Shown one piece after another: positions 25,214 to 35,306 of a stretch of DNA of 54,751 bases. Made by a program: the position numbers and the translations under genes. Source of the DNA: Streptomyces sp. NRRL B-1347 (lineage in GTDB: Bacteria > Actinomycetota > Actinomycetes > Streptomycetales > Streptomycetaceae); the NCBI RefSeq assembly GCF_000720325.1, contig NZ_JOJM01000056.1, positions 1 through 54,751 on the forward strand. The letters run 5' to 3'. The notes beneath the pieces were generated by a model, which ran no database searches, was not told the origin of the DNA, and saw nothing but the letters and a program-made list of their open reading frames with translations. Position 1 is the first letter of the stretch. Every line of letters begins with the position of its first letter.

Positions 25214-26680
25214 ATGGGCGCCCGAGCCTGGGCACTGCTGCTCGTCCTCTGCGGCACGATCTTCCTGGAGGGCGCCGACATCGCGATGCTCGCGATAGCG
25301 ATCCCCACGATCAGGTCCGACCTGGACCTGTCGACGGCCACCGCGGCCTGGGTGATCAGCTCCTACGTCCTCGGCTACGCGGGCTTCACGCTGCTCGGCG
25401 GCCGGGCGGCCGACCTGCTCGGCAGACGGCGGATGTTCCTCGTCTGGCTCGGCGTCTTCCTGGTCTTCTCCGGGCTCGGCGGCCTCGCGACCGAGGGCTG
25501 GATGCTGATCGTGGCGCGGTTCGTGACCGGCGTGGCCGCGGCGTTCATGACGCCCGCCGCGATGTCGATCATCACCACCTCGTACGCGGAGGGGCCGGAG
25601 CGCAACAAGGCGCTGCTCGTCTTCGCGGGCACATCGGCGGGCGGCTTCTCGCTCGGCCTGGTCATCGGCGGGCTGCTCACCGAACTCGGCTGGCGGTGGG
25701 TGTTCTTCGCGCCGGTCCTCTTCGCCGCCGCGATCCTCGCCGCCGCCGTCCGGCTCGTCCCCGCGTCCGACGCGCCCCCGGTGAAGGTGTCGGCGACGCT
25801 GCGCTCCGGCGGCTTCGACCTGCCGGGCGCGGCCGCGGCCGCGGGCGCCATGCTGCTGCTCGCCTTCGGTGTCGTACGGCTCGAACACGGCCTGGACGGC
25901 TGGCCGCTGACGCTCGGTGCGGCCCTCGCCGGGCTGCTGCTCGGGGCGGCGTTCGTCGGCATCGAGCGCCGCGCGGCCGTACCGCTGGTGCGGCTCGGGA
26001 TCTTCCGCACGGGCTCCGTGGTGCGGGCCGGGCTCGGGGCGCTGCTGTTCCTCGGCGCCTTCATGGGCTTCCAGTTCGTGCTCACGCTGTACTTGCAGGA
26101 GCTGCGCGGCTGGTCCTCGTGGCAGACGGCGATCGCCCTGGTCGTGATGGGCTGCGACGTGGTGCTCGCGCCGACGCTCACGCCCCGCCTGGTGAACCGC
26201 TACGGCCACGCCCGGGTGATCCTCGGCGGCTTCCTGCTCGCGGCTCTCGCGTACGCGCTGTTCCTGCCGGTCGGCATGGACTGGACGTACGCGGCGATGT
26301 TCCCGACGTTCCTCATCGCGGGCACGGCCTTCGCCCTCGCCTACGGGCCGCTGATGATCGCGGCGACCGACGGCGTCGCCGAGCGGGAGCAGGGCCTCGC
26401 GGGCGGAATCCTGCACACCGCCACGCAGTTCGGGGCGGCGATCGGGGTCTCGGGCGTGACGGCGGTGTACGGGCTCGTCACCGGGGGCCACGGCGGCATG
26501 GGCGGGGCCGGGCACTCGCTCGACGCCTTCCGCGCGGCCCTTGTGGTGCCGGTGGTCCTCGCCCTGCTGGGCGTGGCTGTCGCGCTCGCCGGGGTGGTGC
26601 GCGGCGCGCGACCGGGTCAGCCCGCGGCCCTGAGCGAAGAGCCGGCCGCCGCCCGGCCCGCGGCCAGCGAGGCGCGGTAG
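25214..26680 (+). CDS. MFS drug-exporter-type transporter (DHA2-like)
   Basis: A 488-residue, mostly hydrophobic protein with about 14 predicted helices. The N-terminus (ALLLVLCGTIFLEGADIAML) and the motif GGRAADLLGRRRMFLVWLGV (the D-R-x-G-R-R loop 2-3 motif) identify the major facilitator superfamily. Length and the motif C-like region GTSAGGFSLGLVIGGLLTEL fit EmrB/QacA-type proton-coupled exporters. GAGGAG lies five bases before ATG 25214; longer frames run into the HxlR operator. It diverges from HxlR, its probable regulator. Its 3' end overlaps the convergent AraC gene by 64 bases. Confidence 0.92.
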   Translation: MGARAWALLLVLCGTIFLEGADIAMLAIAIPTIRSDLDLSTATAAWVISSYVLGYAGFTLLGGRAADLLGRRRMFLVWLGVFLVFSGLGGLATEGWMLIVARFVTGVAAAFMTPAAMSIITTSYAEGPERNKALLVFAGTSAGGFSLGLVIGGLLTELGWRWVFFAPVLFAAAILAAAVRLVPASDAPPVKVSATLRSGGFDLPGAAAAAGAMLLLAFGVVRLEHGLDGWPLTLGAALAGLLLGAAFVGIERRAAVPLVRLGIFRTGSVVRAGLGALLFLGAFMGFQFVLTLYLQELRGWSSWQTAIALVVMGCDVVLAPTLTPRLVNRYGHARVILGGFLLAALAYALFLPVGMDWTYAAMFPTFLIAGTAFALAYGPLMIAATDGVAEREQGLAGGILHTATQFGAAIGVSGVTAVYGLVTGGHGGMGGAGHSLDAFRAALVVPVVLALLGVAVALAGVVRGARPGQPAALSEEPAAARPAASEAR

Positions 26681-27477
26681 CCGCTCGGCGCGATGCCCCG
26701 GATCCGCTTGAAGGCGTCGCTGAAGCCGAACCCGTCGGCGTACCCGACCCGCCCCGCCACGGACGCCACCGTCGCGCCCGGCTCGGCGAGCAGCTCGGCG
26801 GCGAGCGTCATGCGCCACTCGGTGAGGTACGCCATCGGCGGCCGCCCGACGAGGTCGGTGAAGTTGCGGGCGAAGGCCGCGCGCGACACCTGGGCGCGCG
26901 CGGCCAGCGCCGCCACCGTCCAGGCCCTGCCCGGCTCGTCGTGCATGGCGCGCAGGGCCGGGCCGACCACGTCGTCGCCGAGCGCCCGGTACCAGGCGGG
27001 CGGGCAGGACTCCGGCAGGTCGAACCACTCCCGCAGGGTGCAGGCGAGCAGCCAGTCGAGCATCCGGTCCATCACGTACTGGCGCCCGGCCCGGTCGGCC
27101 GCCACCTCGTCCGCGATCAGCTCGATGATCGTCAGGCACTCCTCGCCGCCCGGCACCACGAGCAGCGGCGGCAGCGCGCTGAGCAGCCGCCGCCCGCCGC
27201 TGCCGTCCCACTGGTAGGTCCCGGTGACCAGCTCGGTCTCCGCGCCGCCCGCGGCGGTGACGGCGAACGGGCCCGAGGTGCGGACGGCGGCACAGCCCGC
27301 CCCCAGGGTGCGCGTCCCGCCCGGCCCCGTGACGTGCGCCTGCCCGCGGAACACCATGACGAGGGTCAGCGCGGCGGGCTCCGTCCGCTCCGGCTCCCAC
27401 GCCCCGCGCAGCACCGTACGACCGAACAGCGCGCCGTCCGCGCGGATGCCGCGCAGCAGATCCCCCAGAGCGTCCAT
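26617..27477 (-). CDS. AraC-family transcriptional regulator
   Basis: A 286-residue regulator with a cupin-type N-terminal sensing domain (LTLVMVFRGQAHVTGPGGTR, cupin_6-like). The C-terminal AraC domain has ALAARAQVSRAAFARNFTDL, GRPPMAYLTEWRMTLAAELL and VAGRVGYADGFGFSDAFKRI. It is transcribed away from the NAD(P)-binding protein gene at 27579, with 101 bases between start codons. It probably regulates that gene by position. It overlaps the MFS 3' end by 64 bases tail to tail. Confidence 0.9.
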   Translation of the reverse strand: MDALGDLLRGIRADGALFGRTVLRGAWEPERTEPAALTLVMVFRGQAHVTGPGGTRTLGAGCAAVRTSGPFAVTAAGGAETELVTGTYQWDGSGGRRLLSALPPLLVVPGGEECLTIIELIADEVAADRAGRQYVMDRMLDWLLACTLREWFDLPESCPPAWYRALGDDVVGPALRAMHDEPGRAWTVAALAARAQVSRAAFARNFTDLVGRPPMAYLTEWRMTLAAELLAEPGATVASVAGRVGYADGFGFSDAFKRIRGIAPSGYRASLAAGRAAAGSSLRAAG

Positions 27478-27578
27478 GACCCCACCGTAGACGGCGGTCG
27501 GGACCGGTGAGACGGACGCCTATGGGGCCGAGACGGACGCCCATGTCACCAGGGACGGCACGGGGGTTGGCTGGACGC

Positions 27579-28427
27579 ATGACGACAACACCACGGACCA
27601 CCGGCGAGCTGATCCTCGTCCTCGGCGCCACCGGCAAGACCGGGCGCCGGATCGTGCCCCGGCTGCGCGCGGCGGGCCGCACCGTGCGGGCGGCCTCCCG
27701 CTCCGGCGAGACCCGTTTCGACTGGAACGAACGTTCTACCTGGGCGCCCGCGTTGGACGGCGTGACCGCCCTCTACTTGGTGGCGCCGGAGGAGCCGGAG
27801 CCCGTCACCGACTTCGTCGCCCAGGCCGAGGCGGCGGGCGTGCGCCGCTTCGTGGTCCTGTCCGGGCGCGGCGTCGACGTGTCCGGCGAGTCCTTCCTCG
27901 CGGGCATGGCGCGGGCGGACCGCGTGGTGCAGGAGGCGGACGTCGACTGGACAGTGATCCGGGCCAACAACTTCGCGCAGAACTTCGACGAGGACTTCGC
28001 CCACGCCCCGCTCCTCGCGGGCCGCCTCGCCCTGCCGGTCGGCGACATCGCGGAGCCGTTCGTCGACGTGGAGGACATCGCGGACGTCGTGGTCGCGCTG
28101 CTCACCGAGGAGGGCCACTCCGGTCGCGTGTACGACCTCTCGGGCCCGCGCGCCCTCACCTACGCCGAGGCGGTCGCGGAGATCGCGGCGGCGTCGGGCC
28201 GCCCGATGCGCTTCGAGGCCGTCACGGCGGAGCAGTTCCTGGCGGAGCTCCGCGCGGGGGACGTCCCCGAGTCGCTGGCGCGCGAACTGGCCGCCGTCTT
28301 CACGTTCACGGCCGAGGGCCACCTCTCGCCCCTCGCGACGGGCGTACGGGACGTCCTGGGGCGCGAGCCGCGCGACTTCACGGAGTACGTGAAGGCTGCT
28401 GCGGCGCGGGGGGCCTGGGCGCGGTGA
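27579..28427 (+). CDS. NmrA-like NAD(P)-binding protein
   Basis: A 282-residue atypical short-chain dehydrogenase/reductase. GELILVLGATGKTGRRIVPR contains the GxxGxxG nucleotide-binding loop. FVVLSGRGVDVSGES and DVDWTVIRANNFAQNF fit NmrA/YwnB-type proteins that sense or reduce with NAD(P). No clear catalytic Tyr-x3-Lys is seen. The ATG at 27579 is chosen because the upstream 24 codons have no ribosome binding site and repeat similar RRTPMGP peptides. It diverges from the AraC regulator and overlaps rarD by 50 bases tail to tail. Confidence 0.85.
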   Translation: MTTTPRTTGELILVLGATGKTGRRIVPRLRAAGRTVRAASRSGETRFDWNERSTWAPALDGVTALYLVAPEEPEPVTDFVAQAEAAGVRRFVVLSGRGVDVSGESFLAGMARADRVVQEADVDWTVIRANNFAQNFDEDFAHAPLLAGRLALPVGDIAEPFVDVEDIADVVVALLTEEGHSGRVYDLSGPRALTYAEAVAEIAAASGRPMRFEAVTAEQFLAELRAGDVPESLARELAAVFTFTAEGHLSPLATGVRDVLGREPRDFTEYVKAAAARGAWAR

Positions 28428-29346
28428 CCCGCGCGGCGGCGAGCCGGGCCGCGTTGCGCCGCGCGAAGCGGAACGCGTCGAAGGTCAGCAGCGCGAGCGC
28501 CAGCCACACCAGGGCGAACCCGGCCCACCGCTCCGGCGGCATCTCCTCGTGGAAGTAGAGGATGCCGAGCAGGAACTGGAACATCGGCGCCAGGTACTGC
28601 AGCAGCCCCAGCGTGGACAGCGGCACGCGGATCGCGGCGGCGCCGAAGCAGACAAGCGGCGCCGCCGTCACCACGCCGGTCGCGGCGAGCAGCGCGGCGT
28701 GCCCGGTGCCCTCCGTGCCGAACACGAGGTCGCCCTGCGTGCCGAGCCACACCAGATAGGCGACGGCGGGCAGGAACTGCACGGCCGTCTCGGCGGCGAG
28801 CGACTCCAGGCCGCCGAGGTTCACCTTCTTCTTCACCAGGCCGTACGTCGCGAAGGTGAAGGCCAGGATCAGCGAGATCCACGGCGGGCGGCCGTAGCCG
28901 ATCGCGAGGACGAGCACGGCGGCGAGGCCTACGCCGACGGCGGTCCACTGCACGGGCCGCAGTCGCTCGCCGAGCAGCAGGACGCCGATCGCGATGGTGA
29001 CCAGGGGGTTGATGAAGTAGCCGAGGGAGGCCTCGACGACGTGGCCGGAGTTCACGGCCCAGATGTAGATGCCCCAGTTGAGGGTGATGACGGCGGCGGC
29101 GATGGTGACGAGGCCCAGCTTGCGGGGCTGGCGCAGCAGCTCGCCGGCCCAGGCCCAGCGGCGCACGAAGAGCAGCGCGATGGCGACGACCACGAGGGAC
29201 CAGGCCATGCGGTGGGCCAGGATCTCGCCCGCGCCCGCGGGCTTGAGGAGCGGCCAGAAGAGGGGCACGAGGCCCCACATGCCGTAGGCGGCGATGCCGT
29301 TCAGGAGGCCTGTGCGGGCTTCCCCCTTCGCCTGCGCAGGTCCCAC
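28378..29346 (-). CDS. rarD: RarD-type EamA permease
   Basis: A 322-residue inner-membrane protein with about ten hydrophobic helices in two EamA halves. NGIAAYGMWGLVPLFWPLLK, AGEILAHRMAWSL and LGYFINPLVTIAIGVLLLGE are hallmark RarD segments. Family members move small metabolites; the chloramphenicol-sensitivity name RarD is historical. I chose GTG 29346 because GGAGGAGG lies just upstream; an ATG at 29415 would add residues atypical of the family. The C-terminus is Pro/Arg-rich (TAPRPPAPQQPSRTP). It overlaps the NmrA gene by 50 bases tail to tail. Confidence 0.88.
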   Translation of the reverse strand: MGPAQAKGEARTGLLNGIAAYGMWGLVPLFWPLLKPAGAGEILAHRMAWSLVVVAIALLFVRRWAWAGELLRQPRKLGLVTIAAAVITLNWGIYIWAVNSGHVVEASLGYFINPLVTIAIGVLLLGERLRPVQWTAVGVGLAAVLVLAIGYGRPPWISLILAFTFATYGLVKKKVNLGGLESLAAETAVQFLPAVAYLVWLGTQGDLVFGTEGTGHAALLAATGVVTAAPLVCFGAAAIRVPLSTLGLLQYLAPMFQFLLGILYFHEEMPPERWAGFALVWLALALLTFDAFRFARRNAARLAAARVTAPRPPAPQQPSRTP

Positions 29347-29531
29347 AGTTCCTCCTCCGAGCCGGCAGCCCCACGCTGCCTCCCGAAGGTAACGCCCAGG
29401 CCCCTCACCTGTCATGCCCGTTTCGCAATACGGTCATGACACGCTCCCCCCCGCTGTGGGCAGCTGGTCCGCCCAGAGGGCGGAACGGGTGGGCACAGCC
29501 CACCACGGCCCCGCACCCACCAACGAACCGG

Positions 29532-30392
29532 TCAGACCAGAGCAGCAGCAACAGCCGAGGCAAGCGGAGTGGTGGGCCGCCCGATGAGCCGGGCAAGGTC
29601 CCCGCTCGTCCCCGCCAGCCGCCCCCGGCGAATCGCGGCGTCGACATCCACCAGCACAGCCGCCACCGCCTCCGGCAGCCCCGCCCCCACCAGCACCGCC
29701 AGGTGCTCCGCGGGCGACACCTCCGCGTACGCCACCGCCTTGCCGGAGGCCTCCGCGACCTCCGCCGCGTATTCGGGGAAGCTCCACGCCACGTCCCCGC
29801 TCAGCTCGTAGGCGCGCCCCTCGTGCCCCTCGCCGGTCAGGACGGCGACGGCCGCCGCTGCGTAGTCGGCGCGCGCGGCGGACGCGACCCGGCCCGAGGG
29901 CCCGGCGCTGCCGACGACGGCCCCGTGCTCCAGGACCGGGGCGAGGTGCTCGGTGTAGTTCTCGTGGTACCAGCCGTTCCGCAGGAACGTGTACGGAAGG
30001 CCCGAGTCGAGCACCATCCGCTCGGTCTCCTTGTGCTCCGCGGCGAGGTCGAAGTCGGCGTCGGGCCCGCCGAGGACGCCCGTGTACACCAGGTGCGCGA
30101 CCCCGGCGGCCTTCGCCGCGTCGATGACGGCCCGGTGCTGCGGCACCCGGCGCCCGATCTCGCTGCCGGACACCAGGAGCACCTTGTCGCCCGCGCCGAA
30201 GGCGCCCGCGAGGGTCTCGGGCGCGCTGTAGTCCGCGATCCGCAGCTCGACGCCGCGCGCGGCGAGGCCCGCGGCCTTCTCCTTGTTCCGTACGACGGCC
30301 GCGATCTGCCCGGCGGGCACGCCCGCGTCGAGCAGGCCCTCGACGACGAGGCGGCCGAGGTGTCCGGTGGCTCCGGTGACGACGATGCTCAT
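29532..30392 (-). CDS. Qor2/NmrA-type NAD(P)H-dependent oxidoreductase
   Basis: A 286-residue atypical SDR. MSIVVTGATGHLGRLVVEGL is the NAD(P)-binding loop; HLVYTGVLGGPDADFDLAAE, SGLPYTFLRNGWYHENYTEH and AYELSGDVAWSFPEYAAEVA match NAD(P)H:quinone oxidoreductase type 2 (QorB/YtfG) proteins. AAGGAG precedes ATG 30392. It diverges from an HxlR regulator. A qor2 gene opposite a QorR (HxlR) regulator is a known actinobacterial arrangement, so a role in quinone or electrophile detoxification is inferred. Confidence 0.87.
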   Translation of the reverse strand: MSIVVTGATGHLGRLVVEGLLDAGVPAGQIAAVVRNKEKAAGLAARGVELRIADYSAPETLAGAFGAGDKVLLVSGSEIGRRVPQHRAVIDAAKAAGVAHLVYTGVLGGPDADFDLAAEHKETERMVLDSGLPYTFLRNGWYHENYTEHLAPVLEHGAVVGSAGPSGRVASAARADYAAAAVAVLTGEGHEGRAYELSGDVAWSFPEYAAEVAEASGKAVAYAEVSPAEHLAVLVGAGLPEAVAAVLVDVDAAIRRGRLAGTSGDLARLIGRPTTPLASAVAAALV

Positions 30393-30439
30393 GGGTGATT
30401 GCTCCTTGTATGCCCCGGTGGGATTCGGTATGACACTCA

Positions 30440-30490
30440 CCCTAGCTAGGGCACTAACCATCCGTAAGTACCCACTTTGAAGTAAGGTAC
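30440..30490. promoter_or_regulatory. Candidate HxlR operator region
   Basis: It contains a perfect 12-base palindrome CCCTAGCTAGGG (30440-30451). Two direct half-sites, GTAAGTACC (30464-30472) and GTAAGGTAC (30482-30490), lie 18 bases apart and end five bases before the HxlR ATG. The position between two divergent genes suggests autoregulation and control of the oxidoreductase. Confidence 0.45.
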
Positions 30491-30494
30491 TGGT

Positions 30495-30881
30495 ATGGCA
30501 GTAAGCAGCAGCGGTGCCGACGCCGAGCGGATGTGCCCCCACCGCCTCGTCCTGGAGCACGTCACGAGCCGCTGGGGCGTGCTCGTCCTGATCGCGCTCG
30601 CCGAGCGCTCGTACCGCTTCAGCGAGCTGCGCCGCGCGATCGGCAGCACCGGCGGCAGGACCGTCAGCGAGAAGATGCTGACCCAGACCCTCCAGATCCT
30701 GGAGCGCGACGGCATGGTGCACCGCGACGCCAAGCCGGTCATCCCGCCGCGCGTCGACTACTCCCTCACCGATCTGGGGCGCGAGGCGGCCGAGCAGGTC
30801 AGGGCCCTCGCCCTGTGGACGGACCGGCGCGTGGACGACGTACTGAAGGCACGCGAGAAGTACGACGAGGCCCGGTCCTGA
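30495..30881 (+). CDS. HxlR-family regulator (QorR-like)
   Basis: A 128-residue winged-helix regulator. ERMCPHRLVLEHVTSRWGVL contains the sensor Cys and first helix; YRFSELRRAIGSTGGRTVSE and RDGMVHRDAKPVIPPRVDYS are the HTH and wing. It diverges from the Qor2-type oxidoreductase (102-base gap). Its last codons and TGA stop form the left arm of a 21-base-pair hairpin, so the end of the gene doubles as its terminator. Confidence 0.9.
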   Translation: MAVSSSGADAERMCPHRLVLEHVTSRWGVLVLIALAERSYRFSELRRAIGSTGGRTVSEKMLTQTLQILERDGMVHRDAKPVIPPRVDYSLTDLGREAAEQVRALALWTDRRVDDVLKAREKYDEARS

Positions 30882-30906
30882 AGGATCAGGACCGGGCCTC
30901 GTCGTA
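30861..30906. terminator. 21-bp perfect hairpin overlapping the HxlR stop codon
   Basis: Bases 30861-30881 pair perfectly with 30886-30906, with the loop AGGA. The left arm contains the last seven codons including TGA. It stands between convergent genes (HxlR plus, korB minus; korB ends at 30922), so it can terminate both. There is no T-run. Confidence 0.8.
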
Positions 30907-30921
30907 CGCGGGCGGTGGCGG

Positions 30922-31996
30922 CTAGCCGACGACCGTCCAGGTGTCGCCGCCGGCGAGGAGCGCCGCGAGGTCGCCCTTGCCGTGCTGCTCGATCGCCGTG
31001 TCGAGCTGGTCGGCCATCAGCGTGTCGTACACCGGCCGCTCCACGCTGCGGAACACACCGATCGGAGTGTGGTGCAGCGTGTCCGGGTCGGCCAGGCGCG
31101 AGAGCGCGAAGGCGGTGGTCGGGGACGCGGCGCGGGCGTCGTGGACGAGGATGTCGCCCTCGTTCTCCGCGGTCACGGGGACGACCTTGAGGTCGCCGGT
31201 GGCCGGGTCGCGCACCACGCCCTTGGAGCCTTCGGCGCCGAAGCGGATCGGGGCGCCGTGCTCCAGGCGGATCACGGCCTCCTCGGCCTGCTGCTTGTCC
31301 TTGAGGACCTCGAAGGCGCCGTCGTTGAAGATGTTGCAGTTCTGGTAGATCTCCACCAGGGCCGTGCCGGGGTGGTCGGCGGCCTGGCGGAGCACCTCGG
31401 TCAGGTGCTTGCGGTCGGAGTCCACCGTGCGCGCGACGAAGGAGGCCTCGGCGCCGATCGCGAGGGACACCGGGTTGAAGGGCGCGTCGAGCGAGCCCAT
31501 CGGCGTCGACTTGGTGATCTTCCCGACCTCGGAGGTGGGGGAGTACTGGCCCTTGGTGAGGCCGTAGATCCGGTTGTTGAACAGCAGGATCTTCAGGTTC
31601 ACGTTGCGGCGCAGGGCGTGGATCAGGTGGTTGCCGCCGATGGAGAGCGCGTCGCCGTCGCCGGTGACCACCCAGACGCTCAAGTCCCGCCGCGACGAGG
31701 CGAGTCCGGTGGCGATCGCCGGGGCGCGGCCGTGGATGGAGTGCATCCCGTACGTGTTCATGTAGTACGGGAAGCGGGAGCTGCACCCGATGCCGGAGAC
31801 GAAGACGATGTTCTCCTTGGCGAGGCCGAGCTCGGGCATGAAGCCCTGGACGGCCGCCAGGACCGCGTAGTCACCGCAGCCGGGACACCAGCGCACTTCC
31901 TGGTCGGACTTGAAGTCCTTCATGGACTGCTTGGCCTCGGCCTTGGGCACGAGCTTCAGAAGCGTCTCGGAGCCGGTGGGCCCCTCGATCGTGGTG

Positions 31997-32004
<8 letters not shown>
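30922..32004 (-). CDS. korB: 2-oxoacid:ferredoxin oxidoreductase, beta subunit
   Basis: A 360-residue thiamine-diphosphate subunit that with KorA decarboxylates a 2-oxoacid (2-oxoglutarate likely) to acyl-CoA and reduces ferredoxin. VRWCPGCGDYAVLAAVQGF and VSGIGCSSRFPYYMNT carry the Cys residues of the Fe-S cluster. WVVTGDGDALSIGGNHLIHA is the TPP/Mg motif (GDGD), with NNRIYGLTKGQYSPTS nearby. It overlaps the korA stop by eight bases. It is the oxidative, ferredoxin-linked alternative to the NAD-linked dehydrogenase complex. Confidence 0.95.
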
Positions 32005-33928
<1,924 letters not shown>

Positions 33929-34318
33929 TGAACTGGACCTCCCTCGAGGCGACTGTGCGGGAATCGCAGGCAGCCCTGCCCTCCCATCGCCCACCCTACG
34001 TCTGTAAGGGGTACCTTCCTGGGGCCGCTCGCATGGTGGACGCACCTTTGAGACAGCTTGATGCCCTGATTTATCACGTTCTGCCTCGCCCCCCGGCCTC
34101 TCATGAAGACGCTCTCCGCTCATCCTTTGGTTCTAGGGCGCCGGGTCTAGGACCGGTGCCTTCGTACGGTGGACGCTGTCCCGCTGCCGGGACGTCCCCC
34201 CTGGTCGGAGTACCTCGTCCGGGACCCCTGACACGGTGTCGGTGCGGTGGGTGGATGGTGAATCCGGGAACGCCCGAAACGGCGAACGCGTTCCCGGAAA
34301 GTCACCGGAAATGCGGAA
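33929..34318. other. Intergenic region upstream of korA
   Basis: This 390-base region separates korAB from the response regulator (both minus strand). It probably holds the korA promoter. A relatively AT-rich patch lies at 34040-34130. The terminator of the regulator operon (34263-34298) sits at the far end. No gene is supported. Confidence 0.5.
34263..34298 (-). terminator. Terminator of the response-regulator operon
   Basis: TCCGGGAACGC (34263-34273) pairs perfectly with GCGTTCCCGGA (34288-34298), 11 base pairs. It lies 21 bases after the response regulator stop on the minus strand. Confidence 0.7.
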
Positions 34319-34990
34319 CTAGGAATTCAGATAGGTGAGTACGGCAAGCACCCTTCGGTGATCGCCGTCGCTCTGCGAAAGTCCGAGCTTCAAGAAGATA
34401 TTGCTGACGTGCTTTTCCACGGCCCCGTCGCTGACGACCAGCTGGCGCGCGATCGCCGAATTGGTCCGGCCCTCGGCCATCAGGCCCAGGACCTCGCGCT
34501 CGCGCGGCGTGAGCCCCGCGAGGACGTCCTGCTTGCGGCTGCGCCCGAGCAGCTGCGCCACGACCTCCGGGTCGAGCGCGGTCCCGCCCTGCGCCACCCG
34601 CACCACCGCGTCCACGAACTCGCGGACCTCCGCGACCCGGTCCTTGAGCAGATAGCCCACGCCCCGGCTCGATCCCGCGAGCAGCTCCGTCGCGTACTGC
34701 TCCTCCACGTACTGGGACAGCACGAGCACGCCGAGTCCGGGATGGGCCTTGCGCAGCTTCACGGCCGCGCGCACCCCTTCGTCCGTGTGCGTCGGCGGCA
34801 TCCGCACGTCCGCGACCACGACGTCCGGCAGGGCGTCCTGGGCGGCGAGCTCCGTGATCGTCTTGATCAGCGCGTCCGCGTCCCCGACGCCCGCGACGAC
34901 GTCGTGCCCGCGGTCGGTCAGCAGCCGGGTCAGCCCCTCCCTGAGCAGCACTGAATCCTCGGCGATGACCACCCGCACCTTGTCCTCCAC
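34319..34990 (-). CDS. NarL/LuxR-family response regulator
   Basis: A 223-residue two-component output protein. The receiver domain has VRVVIAEDSVLLREGL (acidic pocket), DVVVADVRMPPTHTDEG (phospho-acceptor Asp) and VLSQYVEEQYATELL. The LuxR domain has LTPREREVLGLMAEGRTNSA and AVEKHVSNIFLKLGL. GTG 34990 fits the usual family N-terminus VEDKVRVVIAED; longer starts to 35116 are poor. It is the last gene of the minus-strand set with two sensor kinases upstream, its probable partners. Confidence 0.93.
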   Translation of the reverse strand: MEDKVRVVIAEDSVLLREGLTRLLTDRGHDVVAGVGDADALIKTITELAAQDALPDVVVADVRMPPTHTDEGVRAAVKLRKAHPGLGVLVLSQYVEEQYATELLAGSSRGVGYLLKDRVAEVREFVDAVVRVAQGGTALDPEVVAQLLGRSRKQDVLAGLTPREREVLGLMAEGRTNSAIARQLVVSDGAVEKHVSNIFLKLGLSQSDGDHRRVLAVLTYLNS

Positions 34991-35140
34991 GATGTTCCGG
35001 CCCCCCACAGCCTGTCCCCACCCCATTGACAGACTCCAGCATCCCAGCATCCGGACCCCCATGGGACCGACTCCGGCCACGTCCGAACAGGGGAGCGCCC
35101 CGAACGGGCAGATCAAGCCCGTCCGGGGCGTGGCTTTCCA

Positions 35141-35260
35141 GCCGTTCCGGCGTTTGAGTACGAGGCGCGGAGCGCCGCTGAGGGGGGTGCGCCGCTGAGG
35201 GGTGGGGTGCGTCGCTGAGGCGGGGTGCGCGGGTGCGCGGGTGCGCGGGCGCTCGGGTGC
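35141..35260. repeat. Dispersed repeat plus local tandem repeats
   Basis: GTTCCGGCGTTTGAGTACGA is followed by a hairpin GGCGC-GGA-GCGCC (35164-35176). This matches the common Streptomyces unit (CCGGCGTTTGAGGACGAG plus hairpin) from memory. It runs into tandem copies of CGCTGAGG...GGGTGCG (about 35173-35230) and GCGGGT units (about 35225-35250). It lies between the kinase and the regulator. Confidence 0.55.
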
Positions 35261-35306
35261 TCGGGGCCGCGAGGGGGTGCCGGGGAGGGCGGGTGGCCGG
35301 TGCGGG

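Noticed and set aside
25106..27682. 858-codon minus-strand frame across MFS and AraC genes
   Set aside because: It crosses two well-supported genes and has a low-complexity Arg/Ala/Glu translation.
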